Assembly (NCBI RefSeq): GCF_002813425.1
Contig: NZ_PHUL01000001.1
Span: 1,178,001 to 1,242,000 of the forward strand
Direction: 5' to 3'
DNA length: 64,000 nt
Source: Cellulophaga sp. RHA19
GTDB taxonomy: Bacteria > Bacteroidota > Bacteroidia > Flavobacteriales > Flavobacteriaceae
Made by a program: the position numbers and the translations under genes. Within the stretch, counting starts at the first letter, position 1, and each line of letters starts with the position of its first letter. The notes below the pieces were generated by a model. It was given only the letters and a program-made list of their open reading frames with translations. It had not been told where the DNA came from and ran no database searches. Positions 42,949 through 51,504 of the stretch are shown piece after piece.

Positions 42949-44297
42949 CGTTCTCCAGGTGAAAAATCATCAGGAGCGTTTTGAGGCGTATTTATAGTGC
43001 CGTTATCACCGGTATCATTATATATAAGCCACTCGCTAAAGTTGTAGCTACTAGAGCTTACGTTTATGTTTTGTTTGCGTTGTGCTTTACCATCTTCAAA
43101 TTCATGATTTGTAGTAGAGCCATCTTCCCCCACAACGCCAAAAATATCTATAGTTGTTCCAAATGGATCTACTAATACTAGATTGTCATCTCCGTTAGAG
43201 TCGGCAACACTATTTTTACCAATACCTATATCTGGTAAAAAACCGTAAATATTAGTAAATTCATCTGCATTTGGTGAAATCACCAGTGTGCTCTTGGCGT
43301 CTATACTGTAACCAGTTAGGTCTAGGCTAGAGCTTATATCGGTGCTAGCATTGGTGTACCTGTTTATTTTCCAATTATTTAAATCTAATCTTTTGTCACT
43401 GGCGTTATATAGTTCTATAAACCTTGCTCCAATATTATTATCTGGGTCTGCAAGCTCTGAGAAGAAAATGGAGGTTGAAGTAAATTCTGTTACTATTGGA
43501 GGACAACGATCTTTGTCAAAATTTAAATCGGCTTTAGATCTAATTTTTAATTTTAGCTCATTATCATCTTCAATTAAAATAGCTGTGACATTACCATTTT
43601 TATGGGGCAGTATGTTAGTTGCAAAGTCTGCGTAGCCACTAGTAACAAGTTTTATTTGGTTTCCTTGGCAATCTTTAAGAGTGCGCTCTGTCTCCTCTTT
43701 GGATATTGCATAAGTTGTATTTAATTCCTCATCAATAAACTCTAAATTGTCTAATTTTATTAGTGTATTTGTAACACTAGAAGATAAGTTTTCTAAAGTA
43801 GTTTTTGTAGATGTAATTTTTGTAGCACTGCAACTAGTGTATATATGTTCTTGCACTTGTAAGCTAGGTAGTCTGCCTACAGATTGGTTTCCAAATGATG
43901 TAAAAACACCACCAACCACAAATACATTACCTTTTTTTGCTAGGTATAAATTTTTTAGTTTGATGATTACTTTACTGCCAAGTTTATATTGTAGATAATA
44001 ATCTCGTAAGTCTACTAAAAACTGAATGCCAGCTGTAGGGTTTTCTTCTTTGTTTTGAATATATATTGTTCCAAAAAAGTTATTCTCTATGTCTGATGAT
44101 ATAATGTAGCCTTCAATAATTAAATCGTCTTGTATTTTAACAATAGCACCAGTGGTAATTGTTTCCAAATCTTTAAATGAAATATTAGATACTAAATCTG
44201 TGCATTCTGGTTTAGGAGTATCAAAATCTTTGTCTTTTACACATCCTAAAATTAGGAGCGTGCAAATTATAATTATAATGTGTTTTTTCGACTTCAT
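42945..44297 (-). CDS. DUF5689 / lamin-tail domain lipoprotein
   Basis: 450 residues; lipobox LILGC (Cys19). The N-terminal part (about 30-265) has the OB-fold-like DUF5689 pattern (LIIEGYIISSDIENNFFGTIYIQNKEENPTAGIQFLVD, cited in part), and the C-terminal part is a lamin-tail domain with FFSELADPDNNIGARFIELYN, LDLTGYSIDAKSTLVISPNA and IYGFLP. Lamin-tail domains are common beside secreted nucleases and phosphatases. One base separates it from the TonB receptor gene upstream, so they form an operon and likely an outer-membrane complex. Confidence 0.86.
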   Translation of the reverse strand: MKSKKHIIIIICTLLILGCVKDKDFDTPKPECTDLVSNISFKDLETITTGAIVKIQDDLIIEGYIISSDIENNFFGTIYIQNKEENPTAGIQFLVDLRDYYLQYKLGSKVIIKLKNLYLAKKGNVFVVGGVFTSFGNQSVGRLPSLQVQEHIYTSCSATKITSTKTTLENLSSSVTNTLIKLDNLEFIDEELNTTYAISKEETERTLKDCQGNQIKLVTSGYADFATNILPHKNGNVTAILIEDDNELKLKIRSKADLNFDKDRCPPIVTEFTSTSIFFSELADPDNNIGARFIELYNASDKRLDLNNWKINRYTNASTDISSSLDLTGYSIDAKSTLVISPNADEFTNIYGFLPDIGIGKNSVADSNGDDNLVLVDPFGTTIDIFGVVGEDGSTTNHEFEDGKAQRKQNINVSSSSYNFSEWLIYNDTGDNGTINTPQNAPDDFSPGER

Positions 44298-44298
44298 A

Positions 44299-47031
44299 TT
44301 AAAAGCTAATTGCTAGGTTTAAAAAATATGTTCTTCCGTAACCATACCAATATTTTGTACCAAATGAAGGAGTAGTACTTAAATTGTCCTGGGCCATCTG
44401 CCCGTAGTTGCCATTTCTGCTTTGTTCATATCCGCCTGTTTTAAAAACGGTGTTAAAAACATTGTTTACACTGGCAAAAACACTAACGTAATTGCCTTTT
44501 ATTATCCAAGATTTACCACCAACTAGGTTAAGTAGGTAAAAATCATCCATCTTTTTTTGGGCGAGTAATTTGGTTACATTTTCTTTGGTTGCATCCGGAA
44601 AAGGTTGTCCGGTATCTGGATCTAAGTAGAAGCTTTGTGTTCTAGTTATTGTAGATATATTGGCGTAATTATTTCCCATAAAATTTGCAGAGCCAGATAT
44701 CCACCAATATTTTGGATCTCTATATTCTATTCCAAAAGCAAATGCTTTTTGTGGTCCTTGAGCTAATTTATAACCTTTAATGTTGCTTTCTCCTAAGTTG
44801 CTATATCCTTCTAAATTTATAGCGTCTTCAAAACTGTTAGTAGTGTCAAAATTAATACTAACATTTGGGTTGTTATTATAGGTGTAATTAGCTATTGCTG
44901 CAACACCAGTTACTTTAACAGCAGAGGATAGTTGGTACTCTAGTCCTATTTCTAAGCCAGTATGTTTTTTGTTAATGTTTGTGACAACTTCTTGCACAAA
45001 ATCAGATCCTATGCCAGATTCTACAAAGAAAAAATTTACATCTGTTTCATTATTAAATAATGTGTAAAAGGTAGAAATACGACCTGTTAGTTTTGGTAAG
45101 CGTATAAAATAATTTACATCAGCAGTTTTAATTTGTTGGTTGTCTATATCTGCTACAATATTATTATTTTCTCTAGGATTAATAAAAGTATTTTGTATTG
45201 TTGGAGGCCTACTAATAAAAGCAAACTGACCATTAACCCAATGTCTGCCTGTTATTTTATAGGTAAAAGCACCTTTTGTGTTTATGGCACTAAAATTAAT
45301 TTTTTTACTTTTTCCAATAGATGTTTCAGGATAACGTTCGTTTTTAAATAAACCTTCTCTTTGGTAGTTTATAGTGTTAATGTTTGTGCTTAGTGAGGCA
45401 TACCATTTTTTGTAGGTAGCTTTTATTTGTGTAAATGCGTTTAAATTATTTGCAGGGATACTGTAGTTGTAATTAAAAATATCGTTTTCTTTTTTATTTG
45501 TATTTCCATTTGCATCGTTATTAGTGTTAGAGAAAGTGTCAATATCTAAGTGGTATTCAGCTCCTAATAAATCTTCAATTTTGGCATAATTATGAGAGTT
45601 GAGGTTTTTAAGCATAATACCTGCGTCTAAACTAAAATGGTTATTAAGTTTAATATTTGCGGTAGTGTTAAATGTTACAGTTTTTTCTTCTGCAAAATCA
45701 TTATAAAAAACATAAGCAGCTTTTTTGTCTTCATAAGCTGTGTTTGCGCTATAAATGTTTTTCCAATTAATTTGAGAATTTTGAATAAAAGATTCTCTAG
45801 CAGTTTGCGCACTTTCAAAATTAGCACCAATAGAACTATTTATATAAAAACTTGGTAAGTAACGGTAGTATGTAGCATCAGGATTAGGAGCGTTATAGTA
45901 TCCTAGTCTACTTTTTTCATGAGGTCCAAATGTGTAGCTTATACCAGTATTTAATTTTATATTTCCTTTTTTGTATAAATGGTTAAACATAAAAATTGGT
46001 TGTGCTATTTTACGTTCTCTTGAGTTTCTAATGTTTCCGTTTTGAGTTCCCCAATACGGATTGTATTTTCTTCCTTTTAATAAAAAAACTTCTTCTGTAA
46101 CGGCAGAAGACCTGCCTCTTCTGTTAGATGCTAGCATTGCGGTTGCTAGTAATGTATTATTTTTATTTAGTTTGTATTCTAAAGCACCAAATAAAGAAAA
46201 TGCATCGTATAAAGTTCCTTCTAAATATCCTTGTTTTGCCCATCGTCTAGAAGCGGATATGCTATAGGTTATTCCTTTTTTGTTAGTTGGTATGGTGTAG
46301 GAGGTCATTAATCGCCCAGCGTATGTTCTATTAGACGCAGAAAAAGAAACTCGTTTCCCGGGTCTCATTTTAGATGGTTGTGTATTTATATTGGTTGTGC
46401 CTAAAATACCTCCAAAGTTGTACTTTGCAGGTTGTAATCCGTAAGTAAACTCTTGGTTTCTTGTGGCGTCATTTAATCCACCCCAGTTATTCCATTGTGG
46501 TCTGCCATCGGTAAGGTTATTCATGACCATACCATTTATTAGTACATTGCTAAATTTGGAGTCGTACCCTCTTACTCTAAAAAATGCTTGACCAAAATCA
46601 AAAGCAGCTCTATTTAAAAACACATCTTTTGTGGCTTGTAATAGTCCAGAGGTAACAGTGCTATTCTCTTCTTCAGCCAGTGTAACTTCAGTTAAGGTAA
46701 TTAAATTGTCTGTTTTTTCTAGTGTGATATCTTTTTGAAGGTAAATTGTTCCTAGATCAATATTTCTGTCAACAACAGAAATAGGCATTCTAATTTGAAC
46801 ATATTCTTCTGCTGTAATTTTTATTGTATAATTTCCTTTCTCTATTAATAAGTTTAAGGTGTTTGAAGCTATGTTTACAAAGAGGTTTGTTTCTTCTATT
46901 TCTGCCTTACCATTTATATTTATTGTTTTATTTTGTTGGTCTAGAAGAGTTGCTTTTATAGTGTACTTTTCCTGGCCAATACAGACTTTTGATAAAAATA
47001 AAATAGATAAAATACTGAATAACAATCGCAT
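44299..47031 (-). CDS. TonB-dependent receptor with carboxypeptidase-regulatory-like N-terminus
   Basis: 910 residues; signal peptide ending VCIG-QEKY, then a carboxypeptidase-regulatory-like beta domain (about 20-105), a plug domain with RVRGYDSKFSNVLINGMV and PQWNNWGGLND, and a 22-strand barrel ending YGYGRTYFLNLAISF with the C-terminal phenylalanine. It imports an unidentified substrate across the outer membrane using TonB energy. The plug pattern NG-x-V-x-N-D/N-x-x-x-G-x-x-x-W-NW-A/G-GL is shared with the second receptor in this window. Operon with the lamin-tail lipoprotein; divergent from a secreted nuclease. Confidence 0.93.
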   Translation of the reverse strand: MRLLFSILSILFLSKVCIGQEKYTIKATLLDQQNKTININGKAEIEETNLFVNIASNTLNLLIEKGNYTIKITAEEYVQIRMPISVVDRNIDLGTIYLQKDITLEKTDNLITLTEVTLAEEENSTVTSGLLQATKDVFLNRAAFDFGQAFFRVRGYDSKFSNVLINGMVMNNLTDGRPQWNNWGGLNDATRNQEFTYGLQPAKYNFGGILGTTNINTQPSKMRPGKRVSFSASNRTYAGRLMTSYTIPTNKKGITYSISASRRWAKQGYLEGTLYDAFSLFGALEYKLNKNNTLLATAMLASNRRGRSSAVTEEVFLLKGRKYNPYWGTQNGNIRNSRERKIAQPIFMFNHLYKKGNIKLNTGISYTFGPHEKSRLGYYNAPNPDATYYRYLPSFYINSSIGANFESAQTARESFIQNSQINWKNIYSANTAYEDKKAAYVFYNDFAEEKTVTFNTTANIKLNNHFSLDAGIMLKNLNSHNYAKIEDLLGAEYHLDIDTFSNTNNDANGNTNKKENDIFNYNYSIPANNLNAFTQIKATYKKWYASLSTNINTINYQREGLFKNERYPETSIGKSKKINFSAINTKGAFTYKITGRHWVNGQFAFISRPPTIQNTFINPRENNNIVADIDNQQIKTADVNYFIRLPKLTGRISTFYTLFNNETDVNFFFVESGIGSDFVQEVVTNINKKHTGLEIGLEYQLSSAVKVTGVAAIANYTYNNNPNVSINFDTTNSFEDAINLEGYSNLGESNIKGYKLAQGPQKAFAFGIEYRDPKYWWISGSANFMGNNYANISTITRTQSFYLDPDTGQPFPDATKENVTKLLAQKKMDDFYLLNLVGGKSWIIKGNYVSVFASVNNVFNTVFKTGGYEQSRNGNYGQMAQDNLSTTPSFGTKYWYGYGRTYFLNLAISF

Positions 47032-47056
47032 AACTTTTGTGAAAATATGCTTTTTT

Positions 47057-47070
47057 AAGGAATTTTCCTT
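47057..47070. promoter_or_regulatory. Inverted repeat in the TonB receptor / nuclease divergent promoter region
   Basis: AAGGAATTTTCCTT, a perfect 6-base inverted repeat around TT, sits in the 55-base gap between the divergent starts and could be a shared operator. No regulator known. Confidence 0.3.
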
Positions 47071-47086
47071 ACTTTCATATTAAAAT

Positions 47087-48169
47087 ATGTTAATGTGTAA
47101 GTATATTATTTGTAAATTAAAATATTATTTATTGATATTATTAATGTTTACAATTGTTAATTGTTTTTCTCAGCAAGAAAGTAAATATAAAGTAAGGACT
47201 ATTGCTTTTTATAATTTAGAGAACTTATTTGATACCATTAACGATCCTCATACCTTTGATGACGACCGTACACCGCTAGGAAAAGATAAATGGACAAGCG
47301 AAAGATATAGGGATAAGTTAATAAATATGTCTGGTGTGTTATCTGAAATAGGTAGTGAGCTCACAAAATCTTCCCCAGATGTAATTGGAGTTTGCGAAAT
47401 AGAGAACGATTCCGTTTTAGTTGATTTAATTAATCAACCAGCTTTAAAAAATAAGGGATATGCAATTTTGCATTATAACTCACCAGATGAAAGAGGTATA
47501 GATGTAGCATTACTTTATAAAGAGCAAGTTTTTATGCCAACAACTTTTAAAAGTCATAGGTTGCTACTATTTAAAGAAAGCGGATATAGAGATTATACTA
47601 GAGATCAACTAATAGTTGGTGGTCTGTTAGATGATGAAGAGATTTATTTTATTGTAAACCATTGGCCATCCAGGAGTGGAGGGGAGGCACGTAGTAGACC
47701 AAACCGAATTGCAGCAGCAAAGCTTAATAAAAGAATTATAGACTCTGTACAGCGTTTAAATAAAGATGCAAAAATTATAAGTATGGGAGATTTTAATGAT
47801 GACCCAATAAATAAAAGCTTTAAAAGAGTATTACGAGCAGAAGGTAAAATTAAGAAAGTTACAGATAGTGTTTTGTACAATCCTATGGAGGCTTTGTTTA
47901 AAAAAGGTGAGGGTTCTTTAGCGTACCGAGATAAGTGGAATGTTTTTGATCAAATTTACTTTACAGGTAATTTGGTAAATGAAAAAAGGGATACCTATTC
48001 TTTTTTTAAAGCTGCTATTTACTCGCCTTCTTATTTAACTACAACCTCGGGTAGGTATAAAGGATATCCTAAAAGAACATACTCTGGCGGTAGTTACACA
48101 GGTGGGTATAGTGATCATTTTCCTGTATATATTTATTTAATCAAAAAATACAGTAAAGAGACTAATTAG
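47087..48169 (+). CDS. Secreted endonuclease/exonuclease/phosphatase (EEP) family protein
   Basis: 360 residues; a hydrophobic signal (about residues 10-26, cut before QQESK) is followed by an EEP domain with all active-site motifs: AFYNLENLFDT, VIGVCEIENDSVL (metal Glu), RGIDVALLY, FIVNHWPSR, ISMGDFNDDP and the final GGYSDHFPVYIY. It is probably a secreted nuclease or phosphodiesterase. Divergent from the TonB receptor operon with 55 bases between starts, arguing for joint control. The ATG used is the first; ATG at codon 3 is equally possible. Confidence 0.9.
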   Translation: MLMCKYIICKLKYYLLILLMFTIVNCFSQQESKYKVRTIAFYNLENLFDTINDPHTFDDDRTPLGKDKWTSERYRDKLINMSGVLSEIGSELTKSSPDVIGVCEIENDSVLVDLINQPALKNKGYAILHYNSPDERGIDVALLYKEQVFMPTTFKSHRLLLFKESGYRDYTRDQLIVGGLLDDEEIYFIVNHWPSRSGGEARSRPNRIAAAKLNKRIIDSVQRLNKDAKIISMGDFNDDPINKSFKRVLRAEGKIKKVTDSVLYNPMEALFKKGEGSLAYRDKWNVFDQIYFTGNLVNEKRDTYSFFKAAIYSPSYLTTTSGRYKGYPKRTYSGGSYTGGYSDHFPVYIYLIKKYSKETN

Positions 48170-48281
48170 TTTGTTTTTCTTTTTTTTATTAAGTCGTTGA
48201 TTTAGTTTTATGTTGTTTGTTTAAAGCTTTACATCTTGTAAAAACATTTTTACAACAGTATTAACTACTATTTAAAAACAA

Positions 48282-48313
48282 AAAAACCAAGTGGTTTGTA
48301 TCACTTGGTTTTT
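48282..48313. terminator. Bidirectional terminator between the EEP nuclease and the membrane protein gene
   Basis: Twelve-base stem AAAAACCAAGTG (48282-48293) / CACTTGGTTTTT (48302-48313), 8-base loop, between convergent genes. About 110 bases between the nuclease stop and this stem hold no gene. Confidence 0.85.
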
Positions 48314-48335
48314 AATATAATGTTATGCTTCTATT

Positions 48336-48773
48336 TTAGAACCATTGTCCCCAAGGAATTCTACTTAGTAGGCATAATAAACCTAGTCCATAAAAAATGG
48401 CTATTAGTTTAAATTTTTTAGCGCTCTCCATTACTTTTTTGTGCTTAGACCAACCAATTGTAATAAGTACTATTGCAATTATGTTTATAAATGGATGCTC
48501 TACAGCTAATAAGCGTGCAGCAGAACTCAATCCGCCCATTCCGTTAGTTTTAATAGCTCCAAAACCGTTAGGAGAAACAAAGAAAAGTATAACGCCAATT
48601 AGCAGTTGTATATGCGATAATATTAGCGCAAATAGGGAAACTCTTAAGTCTTTACTTAAGTTAAAATCTCTTTTAGCAAGTAAGCCAGAAACAGCATTTA
48701 CAACAGCTAAAATTAAGATAGCTAATACTAAAAAGGCAAAGTAGGAGTGTAGGTTTAAAATTGTATCGTACAT
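48336..48773 (-). CDS. Four-helix membrane protein, cytochrome b-like
   Basis: 145 residues, four membrane helices (about 8-30, 46-66, 92-108 and 121-138). Histidines within or at the ends of helices (LNLHSYFAFLV His8, LSHIQLL His54, VEHPFIN His92) resemble the heme-ligand pattern of small cytochrome b-type membrane proteins, and homologues in Bacteroidetes are often labelled so; heme binding is not proven. Single gene sharing its terminator with the nuclease gene. Confidence 0.7.
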   Translation of the reverse strand: MYDTILNLHSYFAFLVLAILILAVVNAVSGLLAKRDFNLSKDLRVSLFALILSHIQLLIGVILFFVSPNGFGAIKTNGMGGLSSAARLLAVEHPFINIIAIVLITIGWSKHKKVMESAKKFKLIAIFYGLGLLCLLSRIPWGQWF

Positions 48774-48832
48774 AGTAAATTGTTTAATTATAAAAGTAAT
48801 AAAAATTAAGAATTTATAAGTGAGTTTTTAGT

Positions 48833-50212
48833 TTATTCCCACTTATTTTCCGCATTATCTCCTCCCCAAATTATTGTTGCCAAATACGGGTTGTCTATAA
48901 AAGGATTTCTATTTCCTTGTGCTTCTTCAATTACGTTGTTACGTTGAATTTCAAAGTTAGATACCGGATCTGCTATGTTCCAAGCTAAAAATAAATCTAA
49001 AGTTCCTACTTGTGTATAGTCTTCGTTGTATCTAATATTTAAATATAAAACCATACGTGCAACATCACCTCTCCAATCATCACCAGGATACCATTTGTTA
49101 CCATCTACTAATTTGTAGTTGCCAGATCCATCTGTATAAGCAAAATTACTTCTATCTTCATTTACAATAGCGTCACAAGAGCGTAAATGGTGCAAATCAG
49201 AAACTGCAATATTAGACCCCAATTTAGATTGAGGGAAAATATGTTCTGTATTAAAAGTTTGTGGCGAATGACTGTTAGAGCCAGACTGATATTCTCTGTG
49301 GTCTCTACTTTCACCAGAATACATTAAAATTACGTTGTCAGTTATAGTTTCATCTTCGTCTGCGTTATACAAATAATTGTGTCTTTGCCCATAAGATAAA
49401 ATAGTTGTGTGTTTATTGGTGGTGTGCTCTTTTAAGGCGTTTAGTGTAACATCTGAATTGTTAGAAAAAGCAACGTTAGAGTAATATTCTTGTAATTCTG
49501 AAGGAATATTAAAACCTAGTTTTTCGGCAATTGTAATAGTAATTGTTGCTGTTGAGCACGTAGCATCAGGTTTGTCGTTATCACAAATGGTATATGTAAA
49601 AGAGTCACTACCAGTAAAGTTACTTTGTGGTGTGTAAACAATTTCTCCGTCACTATTAATTTCTACACTTCCACTAGCACTACTGCCGTCTACAGATGTT
49701 AATGTGGCATCATCAATAATACTGTCATTATCTAAAGCAGTTGTAATTGTGGTAGCTGTATTCTCTACAGTTGCGTAGGCATCATCTATGGCTACAGGGT
49801 CTCCTTCGTCTGTAATGGAAACTGTAACTGTTGCAGTAGAACAGTTTTGAGTTTCAGTTATATCGCAAATAGTATATGTGAATGTATCTACGCCTATAAA
49901 ATCTGTTTTAGGAGTATATGTATATGTACCATTTTGGTTTTCTGTAATAGTGGCACCTCCGGTACTTGTAGCGTCAAAAGTAGTTATTTTGGCACCTACT
50001 CTAGAATCGTTTTCTAAAAGAGAACTTATAATTAACGCTTCATTTTCTATACCTATTACTTCATCATCTACAGCAATTGGTTTGTTTACAGGAGTTGGCT
50101 CTGGCTCTGGTTGTTCTGTACCTCCGTCTGAGCTACTGCATCCTAACATAATAACTGATAATAGTATAGTGTATGCGTAGTTTTTAATATTTAAAATAGA
50201 TTTCATCATCAT
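48833..50212 (-). CDS. Secreted endonuclease I with two Ig-like (cadherin-type) repeats
   Basis: 459 residues; lipobox VIMLGC (Cys25) with a proline/glutamate linker. Two Ig-like repeats of about 90 residues follow (about 45-135 and 137-230), each ending with DSFTYTICD or DTFTYTICD and TATVTVSIT or TATITITIA. The C-terminal domain (about 235-459) is an endonuclease I (EndA/NucM): NTEHIFPQSKLG and SDLHHLRSCDAIVNEDRSN hold the active-site histidines and asparagine, WYPGDDWRGDVARM follows. It degrades DNA (and often RNA) outside the cell. It is downstream of a TonB receptor operon but separated from it by a terminator. Confidence 0.92.
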   Translation of the reverse strand: MMMKSILNIKNYAYTILLSVIMLGCSSSDGGTEQPEPEPTPVNKPIAVDDEVIGIENEALIISSLLENDSRVGAKITTFDATSTGGATITENQNGTYTYTPKTDFIGVDTFTYTICDITETQNCSTATVTVSITDEGDPVAIDDAYATVENTATTITTALDNDSIIDDATLTSVDGSSASGSVEINSDGEIVYTPQSNFTGSDSFTYTICDNDKPDATCSTATITITIAEKLGFNIPSELQEYYSNVAFSNNSDVTLNALKEHTTNKHTTILSYGQRHNYLYNADEDETITDNVILMYSGESRDHREYQSGSNSHSPQTFNTEHIFPQSKLGSNIAVSDLHHLRSCDAIVNEDRSNFAYTDGSGNYKLVDGNKWYPGDDWRGDVARMVLYLNIRYNEDYTQVGTLDLFLAWNIADPVSNFEIQRNNVIEEAQGNRNPFIDNPYLATIIWGGDNAENKWE

Positions 50213-50295
50213 CTCGTCTTAATAGTAAATTGATACTTTAAAATAATATTCTGCTAATTTAAGCTTTTTGTTTTTTTGATATTAAACTGTATTAA

Positions 50296-50329
50296 TAAAA
50301 AAACCTCTGTCTAGTTGTAGACAGAGGTT
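50296..50329 (-). terminator. Rho-independent terminator of the TonB receptor / repeat lipoprotein operon
   Basis: Twelve-base perfect stem AACCTCTGTCTA (50302-50313) / TAGACAGAGGTT (50318-50329), loop GTTG; on the minus strand it is followed by TTTTTATTAA. It ends the transcript 22 bases after the lipoprotein stop. Confidence 0.88.
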
Positions 50330-50351
50330 AATTTTTTAAAATGTTAACTTA

Positions 50352-51485
50352 TTATTGTAGAACGTATACTCCACCTTCTAAAACAACATTCATAATCCAA
50401 ACCTCATTAGATCCAGAATATACATTATATGATACAGAGAATTTTTGACCTTCTTCTGCGTTAGGGAAATTAGCTAATAAAATTGTATTTATTTTAGCTA
50501 ATCTTGCTTCTTCAGAAGCTTCGTCTTTTCCGTCTCTTACGTCAAAGTTACCATAAGCATCATTACCAACTAACGCATAATCTGCAGCAGTTAAAGTATA
50601 CTTTATAGTATTGTCAGGAACCCAAGTAATTCCGTTATGAGCAAACTGAATTGTTTCTGTAGCTACATTATTGTACTTAGCCCAAGTAGAACCATCATAT
50701 ATAAAGTTTGCTGTATAAGTAACAGTACCTCTAATGTCGTTACCGTCTGCATCTTCTCCTACTTTTGTGTATAACTCGTAAGTTGCAACAGCAATATCAC
50801 CAGCTTCTTTAGTGTCAAATTTAAAACGTTCTGGTAAAGTTACAGGTATTTTTAAAGCCGCTTCATCATGGCTAGAAAAGTTAGGGTAGCTTTCGCCCAT
50901 TGCGTTATATTCTGCAGGGGTAAAACCAGCAAATCTAGTCCACTCACCATTTTCAAATAAGAAACCATCTGTAAGTTCTGTAGAAGTACCTGCGTAGTAC
51001 TCATAACGTAAAGAAACAAAATCACCTTCTTCAGCAGCAGGATATTCAGCCGCTAAGAAATCAAATATGTGGTCTTCATCAGAAAAGTTACCATAAGTAT
51101 CACCTGTTATATCATTGTGTTCTTCAGCTGTAAGCTCTCTAACTTCGGCGTCATAAGTTGGTATTTTGTTATACCAATCAAAAGTCATTAAAGCAGAAGA
51201 TACTTGTTCAACTTCTTTGTCGTTGTCATAGGTAACTCCTAAAAATGGGTAAGTTTCTGTAAGGTATTTAGGTATTAACGCTTTTGCATCATCTACAGAG
51301 CTAAAATTTGGAAAATCAAACTCGAAAAAGTCAGTATAATCATCAGCTGTAAAAGTGTACTCTAAATTTCCTATCTCAGAGTCAATAGCATTTAAAACAT
51401 CTAACTCTTTGTTAATGTCTTCCATTGGATCACAAGAGGTTAGTAATAACCCAATTGCGATTAGTGAATATATAATTTTTTTCAT
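50352..51485 (-). CDS. Lipoprotein built of four related repeats (377 aa)
   Basis: Lipobox LLLTSC (Cys18). Four units of roughly 70-85 residues share the plan: a tyrosine near DY/EYN, then PNFSS or YGNFSD/YGNFDV, a charged helix, and a strand of FSVSYNVYSG or VSLRYEYYAG type. Units begin near DDYTDFFEFDFPNFSS, EEHNDITGDTYGNFSDEDH, AEYNAMGESYPNFSSHDEA and ADYALVGNDAYGNFDVRDG. No named family recognised with confidence. It is 19 bases downstream of the TonB receptor gene and likely its surface partner, in the position a SusD-like protein takes elsewhere, but it is not SusD. Confidence 0.78.
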   Translation of the reverse strand: MKKIIYSLIAIGLLLTSCDPMEDINKELDVLNAIDSEIGNLEYTFTADDYTDFFEFDFPNFSSVDDAKALIPKYLTETYPFLGVTYDNDKEVEQVSSALMTFDWYNKIPTYDAEVRELTAEEHNDITGDTYGNFSDEDHIFDFLAAEYPAAEEGDFVSLRYEYYAGTSTELTDGFLFENGEWTRFAGFTPAEYNAMGESYPNFSSHDEAALKIPVTLPERFKFDTKEAGDIAVATYELYTKVGEDADGNDIRGTVTYTANFIYDGSTWAKYNNVATETIQFAHNGITWVPDNTIKYTLTAADYALVGNDAYGNFDVRDGKDEASEEARLAKINTILLANFPNAEEGQKFSVSYNVYSGSNEVWIMNVVLEGGVYVLQ

Positions 51486-51504
51486 CTTAAATATGCTTTT
51501 TTAA

